A stretch of DNA of 64,000 nt from Effrenium voratum (Eukaryota; Sar; Dinophyceae; Suessiales; Symbiodiniaceae): contig CAUJNA010003500.1 of NCBI GenBank assembly GCA_963377175.1, positions 252,170 to 316,169 of the forward strand, given 5' to 3'. The position numbers and the translations under genes were made by a program. Numbering within the stretch: the first letter of the stretch is position 1; every line of letters begins with the position of its first letter. Of the stretch, positions 44,458-55,194 are shown piece after piece. Below the pieces are notes generated by a model. The model ran no database searches. It worked only from the letters and a program-made list of their open reading frames with translations, and was not told the origin of the DNA.

Positions 44458-44579
44458 GAGAGAATGTTTGAGATGCAAACCATTCGGAGGACCTTGTTCC
44501 ATGGATTCAAGGCCAGAGATGATGGACAGCGTGGCCTCTGTCCTGTCGAAGCACCGCTGCTGCAAGGCAGAGTCCTGCG
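44458..44579 (+). CDS. Candidate Cys-rich exon starting at a CTAGGTCC element
   Basis: Opens at CTAG|G; donor GTGTGT. The frame includes RECLRCKPFGGPCSMDSRPE and VLSKHRCCKAESC, with GC-rich third bases in the second half. Seven Cys in 40 residues suggest a small disulfide or zinc module, family unknown. Confidence 0.55.
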
Positions 44580-45399
44580 GTGTGTCTTTTTGTTGGGGTG
44601 GGTTTCCTTGGAAAGGGTGTTTTTGTTGGGGTGTGTCTCCTTTCATGCACGCCAGGCTGTGCCAGGGTTAGGCTCATGCCAGGGCTATGCAAAAGAAATA
44701 CGCCTCAGCCGGGTTTCCTTCAAAATTGACTAACCAAGATAAGGGCGTCCCTCTTTTCCCCCCCTTGCTCAAGGTCTGGGGATGTGATGGATTAGCTGAG
44801 GGATGAGTTGTCCATCGGATTTTGCTGCCTTTTTCACTATGGTTCTTTGGAAATCAGTCGACGCAAGCACGCGGGTGTCCGGATTTCAGAGTTTCTTCCG
44901 CCATTTGCGGGCTGGACGGCCCTGCAATCCCTCGTTTTCGTTTTTCATGGGCTGCGCATGCATTCGACAGGTTGGCTTTGGTGCATTTTGCTTGGATGTT
45001 AGGACTTTAACTTTTTGCCAACTAATGGGTTTTCCGTATTGAACCACTAAAACAAAGAAAGACAAAAAAGCTTTTCGCAGGGCTTCGCAGATTTCGCAAC
45101 CAAGTTGGAGCATCCTCAAAGCATGGCGTCAGAAAAGCAAGTCACCAATCCCCATTCACTCCATCCATGGCAGGTCTGGGGGGAGTATCTAAAGCCTCCA
45201 GGGGCGGTTCGAGTGAGGAACGTAGATGTCCTTTTGATTGGTTAGTTCGGTGAAACATAGATGGCTTCCACTGGTTTAGGTGGGTTTTATGCCCGTATCA
45301 CATTTTTACCCAAAACACCCATCGACTTTATTGAAAAAGGGGCACCCTATGGCTCGGAAGCACATGGGACAATCTGAGCCATGGCAAAGGTCCTCCCAG

Positions 45400-45519
45400 C
45401 GCTCCATCCGCTCCTCGACGCGACTCGGCTCGACTGGAGGCGTTGGAGGATCTCCTGAGGACCAGGCAGCAGGACTGGATGAATCGACGAAACAACGAGC
45501 CCCAAGTTGCATGTGGAAG
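45400..45519 (+). CDS. Candidate exon, coiled-coil-like
   Basis: Acceptor TCCTCCCAG, donor GTGCTG. The frame includes RLEALEDLLRTRQQDWMNRR, with good third-position GC. The leucine spacing suggests a helix. Confidence 0.65.
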
Positions 45520-45729
45520 GTGCTGAAGATGGGTGGCTCGTCTTTGGAGTCGGAGCACCCCAAGATGGAGCTCGCCGTTTTTGTTGTTGTTTTTGTTTTT
45601 TTCTCTGTGGGGGGTTCCCTTGAACAAAACCAAGCAAACAGGGGTACCAACTGAAGAAACGAAGCACACACACACATTACTTTTGTGGGTGGGTTCCCTT
45701 TAAACCACCATTTGAAGATGGCAGTTCAG

Positions 45730-45897
45730 CGGATATCGCTGTGGCAATGGCTTTTGTTGGGACGACCCTTCAACATGGCAGGACAACAATTGCAAAATGA
45801 GATCCACGAAAGATTCCTCACAGACCCGTGTTGGGAGGAGGAAATGAACCTTTCTTTTTGGAGACCCTCTTGGAGGCAGCACGAAATCAGGGCCCAG
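45730..45897 (+). CDS. Candidate exon, frame uncertain
   Basis: Acceptor AGTTCAG. One frame reads GQQLQNEIHERFLTDPCWEE; another reads YRCGNGFCWDDPSTWQDNNC. It is followed by a partial CTAGGTCC element. Confidence 0.4.
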
Positions 45898-45970
45898 GCT
45901 CCCCTACGAAAATGGATTACAGAAAGAAGGTTACCCTTAGTCTAACCTCTCTACTTACTGGAGGACCTGG
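45898..45970 (+). repeat. CTAGGTCC element, copy 10 (3' part)
   Basis: Only the part from GGCTCCCCTACKAAAATGG to GGACCTGG is kept. Confidence 0.65.
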
Positions 45971-46488
45971 TTAAAGAAGTACAAGTTGTTTGGTGAGGAC
46001 TTCTAGCCTCCCACCTATGGGTTTCTGCGAACAGGGCGCCTTCCAGGAGGCAAGTAGAAAGCATTTCCATGTTAGCTGGGAGGGTTTCTGTGAGCTGGTG
46101 GAAATCTCCGTGGCCTGGTGGCGCAAGTCGAGGGGTGCAAGTCTTGGTGCTTGAAGTTTGTTTTTCTTCCGATGCACTATGCCAGGTTGGCTCGAGGATC
46201 GGAAGGGAGCCATAGCTCAGGACCCTTACATATCGTGGACTCTTTTTACAGGGAAAAATATGTGTGGAGCTTCTCCCCGCGTGTTTCTCAGTGGAAAGGA
46301 AATGGGGGGGGGAAAGCAACAAAAACCCACGTCTTCTCACTTCCTGAGTTCATGAACTTTAAACTTTGTGGGAAGATCATTTTAGTGGTAAATACAAAGT
46401 TTGGACTTTTTTTGGGCCATCCACTCAGCAATTGAGTCTTTGGAAGGCCCCCCCCGGCGAAGTATCTTCTTCGGGAGTGAACTTGCAG

Positions 46489-46610
46489 GAGTACAAGAAG
46501 TATACGGTCCTGCTTCGCGTCGGCGCCACGGTGCATTCGCTCTGATGCGGCAGGGGGGGAGGGCGGTGCCCATTTTGAGAACCGCTGCAAAAACATCCTG
46601 AGCGAGCCAC
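46489..46610 (+). CDS. Candidate exon
   Basis: Acceptor ACTTGCAG. The frame that stays open includes AAGGEGGAHFENRCKNILSE. No clean donor seen before TAA. Confidence 0.45.
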
Positions 46611-46979
46611 GACCACGGCCCACATAAGAAGTTTGACCAATGTAGCCCTGTTTAAAAAAAGGAAAAGGTACCCACTCCCCCCCCCCCCGCAAGAAAAACG
46701 ACACATGGAGGCGGTGTCCATGTCAAAAGAATCAGGTGATTTCCTGTGAAGTGAGCCCGTCGCCCAGGATTCGTGCCTTTCCCGGTTTGGTGTTTCTTTG
46801 GGCAGCCTTTGCGGTTTCCTTGGACGATGGCAGATGATCAGCTTCCCCCGAATTTCCCCCCATGCTTTGGCTTGGTGGTTTGGAGCGGGTTGGTTTTTTC
46901 TGCAGGGGTTCAAGTCCAAATCTAAACCCAATTGGGGGTAACCCGAATCTGCAACCAAATGACGCGGAATGCGGCCCAG

Positions 46980-47028
46980 GCCCTGCCACCCGCCCGCCTG
47001 AAATTCGAGGAGCCGCAGGAGGCCGAGC
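46980..47028 (+). CDS. Candidate short exon
   Basis: Acceptor CGGCCCAG, donor GTGAAA. The frame reads ALPPARLKFEEPQEAE, with G/C-rich third bases. The frame is open for 6 more codons upstream (MTRNAAQ). Confidence 0.6.
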
Positions 47029-47089
47029 GTGAAAAGCAACCGGGGGGCTGGGGGAGTACCAATTTTTGAGCCAGAGCCATATTGACATG

Positions 47090-47216
47090 CATAGGTGTCC
47101 TTGTTGGTTGTTTTGCTAGAAAAAAACTGATGGCGATTCCTGGTTTACCCGGTGGTTCAATCATCTACCAGGGCCATCTGTTACCTAGGTCTATTTCCCT
47201 TCAAAGGACACCTATG
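47090..47216. repeat. CATAGGTGTCC inverted-end element, copy 2
   Basis: 127 bp with perfect CATAGGTGTCC / GGACACCTATG ends. Confidence 0.8.
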
Positions 47217-47536
47217 TTGACAAGGCTCTCTTTTTGTTGGGTTGGACTTCCCTCAAACGTAGTGGACAACAATTTCCATGATGTCCAAAGGGTGTTGACT
47301 CAAATTTCCGATTCTGTTCAATGCTTCCAGTGACCGGCCTTTCCAACAGCTTTCCGAAAACAGTTGCCTTTTGTTTGCTGAGTGAGTCTCAGTCTGCCAT
47401 TTGTTTTGAGTCCCTTCTCTTTGTTTTTGGAGGAGCGCTTAAAAAACACGAATCACTTTCAGGCCTATGAGACCTCAGTCCTTGGACTGCAGCTGTTTGC
47501 ACTTGTCGCTGGGTTTTGCGTGTTCTTTGCCTAGGC

Positions 47537-47603
47537 CTAGGTCCCTCAGCAGTGCTCTTTCTCCCCTTCTTAGGGAGGAGGGTTCCCCTAATCGACTACA
47601 GTT
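47537..47603 (+). repeat. CTAGGTCC element, copy 11 (5' part)
   Basis: CTAGGTCCCTCAG start; the body is truncated after ATCGACTACAG. Confidence 0.65.
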
Positions 47604-47839
47604 GTGTGGGTGGTCCCTATGAGTTGTTGCTTACGTATGCTTGCACGTTTGTTTGCCTTGGTGGATCTTTTGTGCATGTTGTGCTGGTTGCGTTTAGCTG
47701 GGCTTGGCTTTGCCTTGTTTGCGCTTGTGGTGTCTTCTTTTTGCGCTGTTGTTTGCGTTGTGTGAGTGCATGTTCGGTTGCCCTTTGTCAAAAAAAGAGA
47801 GCCAATGTTGATATGCTTGAGCAATGGTCACTGTGGTCA

Positions 47840-47909
47840 ACAAAGGCACAATGGCAGCGCGCCCCATGAGCTCGTGGGGAGGTCGCAGGTTCAAATCCTG
47901 CCAGCCTTG
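47840..47909 (+). repeat. tRNA-like sequence, copy 1, acceptor arm damaged
   Basis: D-arm GGCACAATGGCAGCGCG, stem CCCCA/TGGGG with an 8-base loop, variable AGGTC and a perfect T-arm (GCAGG TTCAAAT CCTGC). About 6 bases of the 5' acceptor region are missing. It shares 25 bp of upstream sequence (GAGCAATGGTC...) with copy 2, so the unit that moved is larger than a tRNA. Confidence 0.55.
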
Positions 47910-48400
47910 AGCTACGCAGCGAAGCTTTGTGGGTTGCCTCACACAAGTCTGAGGACTTGACAAAACCATCAAGGACTCACAAACATTCACACGCTGGCGC
48001 GCACACGCACGCGTCAAGGGTCAGGCAACTGATCATTTGCAATGCACATAAGCGTTGTTGTGGCCGGAAAGGAGTTAAGCTTACTCACACAAAAGAGCCT
48101 TGCCGTCAAGAGCGAGTAAGTTGGCCTGGTAGTCTCGACATGGCCAGGAGGAGAAAAAAGAGGAAGGCGAGCCGGTGGATGAGGCAAGACGGGAGCCGAG
48201 GTTTTCCTGATCTCCTTTGAATCTGTTTAGGGGTCCCTCCTGTGGCGATCGTTTCAATGGAAGCCACCAGTAAATTGATCAACTCTTGATTTGGGGAAAT
48301 CCAGTGATCCACAAGACCCTAGTACTGGAAATCTAAGGAAATCCAATGACCCCAGTAGTACTGGAATCGGGAAAAATCCAATGACCCCAGTAGGTAAGAG

Positions 48401-48472
48401 CAAGACGAGCCCCGGGCTTCACGGAAAACGCCCCGCCAGGCCACGCTGCTGCCCGAGCCGGAAGCGGTGGAG
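48401..48472 (+). CDS. Candidate exon, 24 codons
   Basis: Acceptor GTAAGAG, donor GTGGGG, phase 0 both ends. The frame reads QDEPRASRKTPRQATLLPEP and continues EAVE. Strong third-position GC; polar, probably disordered. Confidence 0.65.
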
Positions 48473-48731
48473 GTGGGGGGTTGAGAGGAACTGGGAGTCC
48501 ACAAGGCAATGGCGATTGGTTTGCCTGGTGGTTTAATCAGGGGATGATGGACCGAAGGTTGGCCTTTGGCCTCGCATGGAGAATACAATTGACATGAGGC
48601 CTGAAAGCATAGGTGTCCTTTTTGGGTTAGTGTGCTCGAAAACAGAAGGCACTGCCCCTTTTTTTTGGTGGCTTCCCTAGCTAGAGATAGATGTGTTGAC
48701 ATGAAACCTGAGCAATGGTCTCTGGTCAGCA

Positions 48732-48803
48732 GAGGCTGTGGCACAATGGCAGCGCGCCCCAACTTGTCGCGGGGAGGTTGCCGGTTCAAGTCCGGCCAGC
48801 CTC
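48732..48803 (+). tRNA. tRNA-like gene or SINE head, copy 2
   Basis: Perfect 7 bp acceptor stem GAGGCTG/CAGCCTC, D-arm GCAC-AATGGCA-GCGC, variable AGGTT, perfect T-arm GCCGG TTCAAGT CCGGC, and A- and B-box-like promoters. The anticodon stem has only 4 good pairs and the loop has 8 bases, so no anticodon can be assigned. With a second copy 0.9 kb away sharing upstream sequence, a tRNA-derived SINE or pseudogene is likelier than a working tRNA. Confidence 0.4.
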
Positions 48804-49902
48804 AACCTTCATGCAGCCAAGTCCCATCGCCAAGCACGTGTTTTGTTTTGTGCTTGTTTTTTCTTCTTGTTGTTGTTCTTTTTTTTCCCGGGAATATTGA
48901 TTCAAACCTTGTTTGCAGAGTTTAAATTGTAAGCGCTCAGGGTTTAGTACCGCACCTGGCTGGACCAATGTGACCGCCGCAATTTGCCGTTTGCCGCGCC
49001 GCCTTTCGCTGAATCGAGGTGTCTGGTGGTTTTTGCGTTACCCAGATTGGACTTGGATCTGCGGTTGGAACCAAGAGTATTGAATAGCCATGATATGGGT
49101 ACGTCACAAGTAAGGGTTTCCCTGTAAAACCAAGCCAAAACGGGTACCCAACTCCAGATTCATCTGCAGATTGCATCCGCTGCCCTCAGTTTCGAGTTTT
49201 GTTTCCCTTGGTCCGAGCTCACTTCTTACTGGCGGTTTTGGAGTTCGAACAGGAGCTGACAATATGCACTGCAGGGCCCTACGCAGACAGGACAAGCATA
49301 GCTCGTTTTGACACAATGCACCAACTAGTGCAACCCCCAACCCTAACCCTCCCAAACACTTGCTGGAGCTCAGTAGGTGGGTGTGATTGAATCCAGAGAT
49401 TCCCTTAAAGGAAACCAGCAATGGGGCTCAGTCATTCCCTGCGTCTCTGTAAGGGTTTTTGTATTACACCCTGGGAATACACCCACTGGGTATTGACCCC
49501 ATTTAGGCACATTTCCGGATAAAGCCGGGTTATTTTGAACCATTCTGGGTCATTTTAGGGTGTATGTATTCTCCAGACCCAGAACCTTGCTTCAAGAAAC
49601 AAGAAGGCGGCCGCGGCTATTTATGGTTAGTGCTTCATCTACCCGGGTGTGATACAAACACCCTCAGAATGTATTTCTAGCAGGTACCCTCTGTGGGTTT
49701 GTTCTAAGGCAAGCCACCAATTGACAGGCACGAGGATGTGAAGCAGTGATTTTGAAACCCAGTGGATTTTTTGAAGCCCAGTTGTTGTTTTGTAAAAAAA
49801 TAAGAACATTTTTTTCAAGCCCATTTTTGTTTTAAGTTTTCTAAAAGCAAAAAATACCTCTTGGGGTCAGACTCCATTTCCCATTTTCTGCATCTCTCGC
49901 AG

Positions 49903-50034
49903 CGAGCGCACCCGCCACACACGCCTTCGACTGGATCGAGGTGAAGCTCGAGGAGCACCTGGACACGGAGCTACTCTCGCAGCCAGGGCCTCAGCCGCCT
50001 CGGCCGTGGAGAAGGGCCCGGCGTTCTCAGATGG
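49903..50034 (+). CDS. Candidate exon, 43 codons
   Basis: An excellent acceptor (CCATTTTCTGCATCTCTCGCAG) and donor GTTTTC. The frame includes HAFDWIEVKLEEHLDTELLS, then a Pro/Arg-rich end. GC-rich third bases. Confidence 0.7.
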
Positions 50035-50088
50035 GTTTTCCGTATTAAGCCACTGAAAGTGTTCCATTAACCCAAAAAAATGTGACAA

Positions 50089-50170
50089 CTAGGTCCCCCA
50101 GTGCACTTTTCTCCCCACTTTTTCGGGGAGGGTTCCCCTACTAAAATAGACAAACCAGAAAAACAGTGGG
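50089..50170 (+). repeat. CTAGGTCC element, copy 12 (5' part)
   Basis: CTAGGTCCCCCAG to ATAGACAAACCAG; the 3' third is missing. Confidence 0.7.
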
Positions 50171-50235
50171 TCGTTGTTGGGAAACATTGCGCATTCTGGC
50201 TTATTGTGGTTTAGTGGTCGAAATCCCCATGGGCA

Positions 50236-51156
50236 TGCAAAGAATAATAATGATAATGATAATACTAGATATGGATATGTATATGTATTTGTATATGTAG
50301 ATGTATATGTAGATGTCGATACCGAGACATAGATTCGTATACAAAGACATAGACATAGACCCCGAGTTACAGTACTACTCCCCGAGTTTCAGTTCAACTA
50401 CTTTACCTAAGTTCATGGGACAATAACAATGAGTATACATAGGCATAGAGTGCTCAGTATGAATGTATAGATATATTTAGTATATATATATATGACATGT
50501 ATATGTTTATATCACAGGACTGGAATACTCCTCGTCCTTACGCATTATAAGGCAAGGATACTGACGACTCCATCTTTTCGGATCCCTCGTGCATCATTTT
50601 TAGATGGATTCCGAGGATGAGTATGGTCTGGAGAGATCCGACATTTCGCCCCTGCATATTCCGCGTGGAACCCCCCCCAAAAAACATCAACAACAAAAAC
50701 ACAATCAAACAATCAATCAAACAAACAAACAAACAAACAAACAAACAACAAAACGAATATGTAGATAATTCTTGGAACTTCCTCTTGAATGTGGAAGGGA
50801 GCAAGAACAATGTAGTGATTTATCAACCGGTATTGATGCAGTATTGAAACTCAGGTTTCGTCCATCCCATTTGGTTCCTGCGTAGATTTTGTAGCCATCA
50901 ACAGCACTAGGGCCCAAGTTTTGGCTTTAACCATCATATTTGGCTCGTGTTTTCGGTGAGTTTCCGCAGTGGTGTGATCATAGGTGTCCTTTTTAGGTTG
51001 GTGTGCTCAAACATAGATGGCCCTGGTTCAGGTTGGTTTTATTGCATATACCAGGGCCGAAGGACAGCTATGGATGTGACCAAAATGACCAAAATGGGAG
51101 ATGGAACCAAAGACTAAAACCTGCGGTTTGCCCTAAGTCGTATTTTTTTTTTTAAG
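50236..51156. other. Intron-like stretch
   Basis: TATATG/TAGATG short tandem repeats (50258-50345), TA runs, a (CAAA)n tract near 50715, and a CATAGGTGTCC element (50979-51072). It ends in the T-rich tract that precedes the next exon. Confidence 0.6.
50979..51072. repeat. CATAGGTGTCC inverted-end element, copy 3
   Basis: 94 bp; right end GGACAGCTATG, one change from perfect. Confidence 0.7.
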
Positions 51157-51299
51157 CCATAGCCATGTGATGTGCGAAGGGTCAATCGATCTCACCCCGC
51201 GACGGGCGAAGCTTGGCTTCGCTAGGCTGGAGCTCAGCAAGGCGGCGGCTTTGATGAAGGAGCTGCAGACGTTGCAAGTCTCCCGCAAGATGGGCCCAG
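51157..51299 (+). CDS. Candidate exon, about 47 codons
   Basis: Polypyrimidine tract and acceptor (TTTTTTTTTAAG), donor GTGTGT. The frame includes RLELSKAAALMKELQTLQVS and ends SRKMGP. High third-position GC and a clear amphipathic helix. One of the best-supported exons. Confidence 0.8.
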
Positions 51300-51611
51300 G
51301 TGTGTGTGTGTGTGTGTGTCCTCAGTTGTTCAGTGGCCCCCTTTTTCCTTTTTTTTGGTGGCTGCCCCACTAAAATGGTCTTCCCAAAAAGGGTTCCCTT
51401 TTTTTCCAGGGTCACTGAACAACTGAGTGTCTCTTTTTTTTGGTGAGAAAACCCGTTTTTTTGTGTTTTTTTTTTTTTTGGGGGGGGGTGGTTTTAAAGG
51501 GCAACCAAAGGAAAGATGTGTTTGTGTTTTTTTGTTGGGGGGACCCGAGTCCTATTTTGAGACCTCCATTTTGGGTGGTTTAACATATTTTGTTCGAAGG
51601 GTTCCCTTCAA

Positions 51612-51817
51612 CTTCAAGCAGAAGAGTTCGAACACGGGACAAGGAGGGAGGTACGCACGTATGTTTTTGTTCAAAGCCAACATGCCGCCGCGGGATCCCT
51701 TTTTGGCTATTCTGCCTGGGTTCGAGCAAAGTGGGAGCCACTTTGGGGTGGCAATGTCAATGCTGGAAGATTTCAGGGCTTGGCCAGCGGAAGTTGGGAA
51801 ATGCTGGGAATCGCTTT
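51612..51817 (+). CDS. Candidate exon
   Basis: The open frame includes MFLFKANMPPRDPFLAILPG and SMLEDFRAWPAEVGKCWESL. Acceptor CTTCAAG is proposed; the donor is unclear (a GA or GT site near 51817). Confidence 0.45.
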
Positions 51818-51833
51818 GAGTGCGCATAGATCG

Positions 51834-51938
51834 CTAGGTCCCCCAGCTAGCCCTTCTCTCCCAATTGGTTGGGAGGGTTCCCCTAAAATCGACAGAGGAA
51901 AGTTGGTACCCTTCGAAGCTCCGAACCTAGAGGACCTG
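51834..51938 (+). repeat. CTAGGTCC element, copy 13
   Basis: CTAGGTCCCCCAGCTAGCCC start, GGACCTGG end. Confidence 0.75.
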
Positions 51939-52414
51939 GTGGAAAGTGATCGGCTTCTCATTCCTAAGCCCTTGGTGCTCAGCTCGAAGTCGAGGTTGTT
52001 TCTCTCTAGGGGTACCTGCCATTTCCATTTCCTGAACCCATCCAAAAACCATCCAAAAACCATCCAAAAACCCGAATCTTTTTCAGGACACCATCCAAAA
52101 ACCCGATCCGGTTGGAAACAGATCCGGTTTTTTGAAGAGAAGCCTGGTTGAAAAAAATGGGAAAGGAGTCAACCCCTTGAAGTTGACCACTGGCGCCCAA
52201 GCTCGAAAAAAAGTCGTGGGTGGTTTGCTCCGCATCCTTCCGCGGTGCTTCGAAAGCTTCATTTGTGCTCCAACAAATGGTCCCCTGTCAAGAGGAAAAC
52301 CAGGGGCCCCCTCAAAAGACACACCCACATTGTCACTCGGGCGAACAAAACGATAGTTGAAGGTAGAAATGACACAGAATTCCGTTTGCCCATGTTCATG
52401 TAGTCATCCCCTAG

Positions 52415-52504
52415 GGAGTTGCGCCAACTTTCACCCGATATCACTCACGCCTCTCGAGCATGGGTTGACGGCGTCGACGCGTGCCGAGGCCACGCCATCT
52501 CAAG
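52415..52504 (+). CDS. Candidate exon
   Basis: Acceptor ATCCCCTAG, donor GTTCAA. The frame includes ELRQLSPDITHASRAWVDGV and DACRGHAIS. It remains open to about 52610, so the exon may be longer. Confidence 0.55.
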
Positions 52505-53224
52505 GTTCAAGTTTTTAGATCTGAAGCAGGCAAGCGGGTTGGGTTGGGCCCTTCCATGCGAACATAGACAATCTGAAACAAGGAAACGATTCTTTGGAGT
52601 TCAATACCTTTAGGATGTCTCCAACCACTTGTTTAAGCAAGCATGTTCAACAAGCAACTTTGGAACCGTCCTCCGAATTCCTCAGTGGTTGCTCACCTGA
52701 TCATACGCGTTCCAGAAACAATCATGTGGCCATCCTTTCGGTTGTGTCTCCAACCGCTTGTTTATTCGCATGTGGAAAGACGGCGTTGGAACAGATGTGT
52801 CCAGTGCGTTTGATGATTGTTTTATCATTCATCTCTCAGTTCAGAAGTATATTACCTAGGGGACCCTAAACTGGTTCCCCTTAGCGGAAAGCATCCGAAA
52901 GGAATCCCATTTCGTCAAACCATGTTGTTGCTGGGTGGCATTTTGAGGGTACCCTTTTCAGGCTGGTCAAAAGGGAAACTCAAGGACCCCCCCCCCACGC
53001 TTTAGGGTCTCTATTTTGACATATCCCCACACCTGCCGGCTCAGAAAGAAAGGATGGCCATCGCTGTACCAGGGTTGCTTGAAAGTGGATGGATCGTTTT
53101 GGTAGAATCGCCAGGTGGTTTTTTTTGCCCGCAAGGTACACTCAGAGGATTCATGGGTGGACTCTGGGTTTGTTTCCTTTTAGGATGGCTTTTTGTCGCC
53201 TCCACCGGATCAAGGATGCCTGAG

Positions 53225-53319
53225 TTGCGCTTGAGGACATCTTGCATTCTGTCTCAGCACATGCGGTGCCATGGCTGGTTTATCATTTTGTTCGTGCGGG
53301 GGCATGGGCTTCTGAATCG
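53225..53319 (+). CDS. Candidate exon, 31 codons
   Basis: Acceptor GCCTGAG, donor GTTTTT. The frame includes LEDILHSVSAHAVPWLVYHF. Helical and hydrophobic in its second half. Confidence 0.55.
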
Positions 53320-53486
53320 GTTTTTTGCCGAGTGCCGGGCAATCCCGATTCAGGCATCTCCTGTTTGGTGGTTTGGATTTGTGGCTTGGATTTGGATTTG
53401 AATCCCTGGTTTTTGCAGAGGGCTAAGGGGAAACCGCCCCAGAACACCTCCAAACTACCGATTCGGCTCCAAACCACCAATTAGGG

Positions 53487-53598
53487 CAGGGCTCCTTAAA
53501 AGATACATTTTGCCCAATTGACACATGGCTTTTTCCACCAAAATACAGGGAAACCACCGTTGACAAGGCAATGTTCAGGTATAATGTAAGGATCCCTG
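53487..53598 (+). repeat. CAGGGCTCCTTA inverted-end element, copy 2
   Basis: 112 bp with intact ends. Confidence 0.8.
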
Positions 53599-53639
53599 TA
53601 GGGGGAAGATGAATCAATAAATTCAATCGATGCGCTGAG

Positions 53640-53730
53640 CTGATGGGCCCCCGCCACTCTGGGGCCGCGGTTTTCGCGCGACAGGTGACCATCCCTCTCT
53701 TGCCGCCGGATGGCGCAACTTTAGGCGGGG
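53640..53730 (+). CDS. Candidate exon
   Basis: Acceptor GCGCTGAG; possible GC donor at 53731. The frame includes GPRHSGAAVFARQVTIPLLP, with GC-rich third positions. Confidence 0.5.
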
Positions 53731-54846
53731 GTCTGGGGGTTGCGCTGTTGGGGTGTTTGAGTGGCCGGTTGGTTGTGGGGTGGGTGGGGTGGGTGGGTGT
53801 GTGTGTGTGTGTGTGCGCGCGTGTGAGGTTTGTTGCGGGTTTGACCGGTTTGCATGGGAGTTTGGGCTGGTTGGGTGGTTGGGTAGTTGGGCGGGTGGTT
53901 GAGATGGGCTGCGCTGTGCAAGTCCGGTTGGAGAGGCCGGACCCCTGGCAGCTGATAGGCGTCATGAACTCTGAATCAGAAGATTGCTGAAATCTAGGAA
54001 GGAAGGTCTCGCTGCGTGTTTTCTATGGATGTGTCTTCAATTGTGACCCTTGGCGCTTGCTGGAAGGATACCAACATGAAAGCAACCACTTGGGAGGCAA
54101 ATCATGCTTGAAACAGGGTTGTGGAATCACTCGGGGTGTCTCCAACCACTTCTGTGATACTTTTGGGAATCTCCCCCCTTTTTGTTGGGGTGTTAGTCTT
54201 TGGGAAGCCCTTTTTGTATCACAGATTCGTGGATTTTCCACCCAGAACGTGCGAAGCTGCGGCATGATGCCAGTTTCGCCAAGGCGCCCAGTCCCAGGTG
54301 AATCCGGGCTGTGGCGAATGGACAATCCACTTCTCTTTGTTGCATTTTGCCCAGGGATGTTAGGACTTCAACTTTTTGCCAACTCATGGGTTTTCCCTTA
54401 AACCACTAGAGTCAAACTTTTAGCAGGGGAGCAGAAAGCAACCGAGTTCTGTGATACAACAGAAAGGGCTTCCCAAAGACTATTTTCCCCAGATACAGGG
54501 GGATTCCCAAAAGTATCACAGAAGTGGTTGGAGAAACCCGGAGTGATCCCACAACCCTGATCCGGAGGGCCTACCTGGGGGGATTTACCGAAGCTTCCAT
54601 TGGCTGAAAACGCGTGTGTAAATATAGAGAGAGAGATTCCCAGCTTTTAAAGGGAGTCCCTAGAAACAGTTGCAACCATGGTCTCCTGGGGACGTATTCG
54701 CAAGCAGAAAGGTTGAAAGTCTTCAACCCCTCCAACGTAATGTAAGTACATCCGTTGGAATCCATATAATGACTGAGTGTAGAGCCCTCAAGTAATGCAG
54801 GCGTCATTTCTCGACGGCAATGGCCAAATTCGCACTTTTATGTATA

Positions 54847-54964
54847 CTAGGTCCCCCCGTAGTGCCGTTCTCTCCCCTATTTTTGGGGGAGGTTCGCCTA
54901 CTAAAATAGACTACAGACAAAAAAGTTAGTACCCTGCTTCTAACCTCTCTACTGGAGGACCTAG
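54847..54964 (+). repeat. CTAGGTCC element, copy 14
   Basis: Full length with intact CTAGGTCC and GGACCTAG. Confidence 0.85.
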
Positions 54965-54990
54965 GCTTAAAAAGGGGGGGGGTGTTTCTA

Positions 54991-55108
54991 CAGGGCTCCT
55001 TAAAAGATACATTTTGCCCACTTGAAACATGTTGCTTTTTCCACCAGAATTCAGGGAAACCGCCATTTACAAAGCAATGCTCATGTGTTTTTCATGTAAG
55101 GATCCCTG
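54991..55108 (+). repeat. CAGGGCTCCTTA inverted-end element, copy 3
   Basis: 118 bp with intact ends; lies 26 bp after the previous element. Confidence 0.8.
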
Positions 55109-55160
55109 TTCTAATTGCCGTACGTTCCCATCCGCTCGGATTAGACATCCCTCCCGCCAG

Positions 55161-55194
55161 GCGTCTACGAGGCCATCGAGGCGCTCCGCTCGTG
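55161..55194 (+). CDS. Candidate micro-exon, 34 nt
   Basis: Acceptor CCCTCCCGCCAG, donor GTGCGT. The frame reads VYEAIEALRSW. High third-position GC; too short to stand alone. Confidence 0.5.

Noticed and set aside
46425..47039. 204-codon minus ORF
   Set aside because: Antisense to two plus candidate exons with better coding bias.
47840..48804. Two working tRNA genes
   Set aside because: The 8-base anticodon loops and, in copy 1, the broken acceptor arm argue for tRNA-derived repeats.
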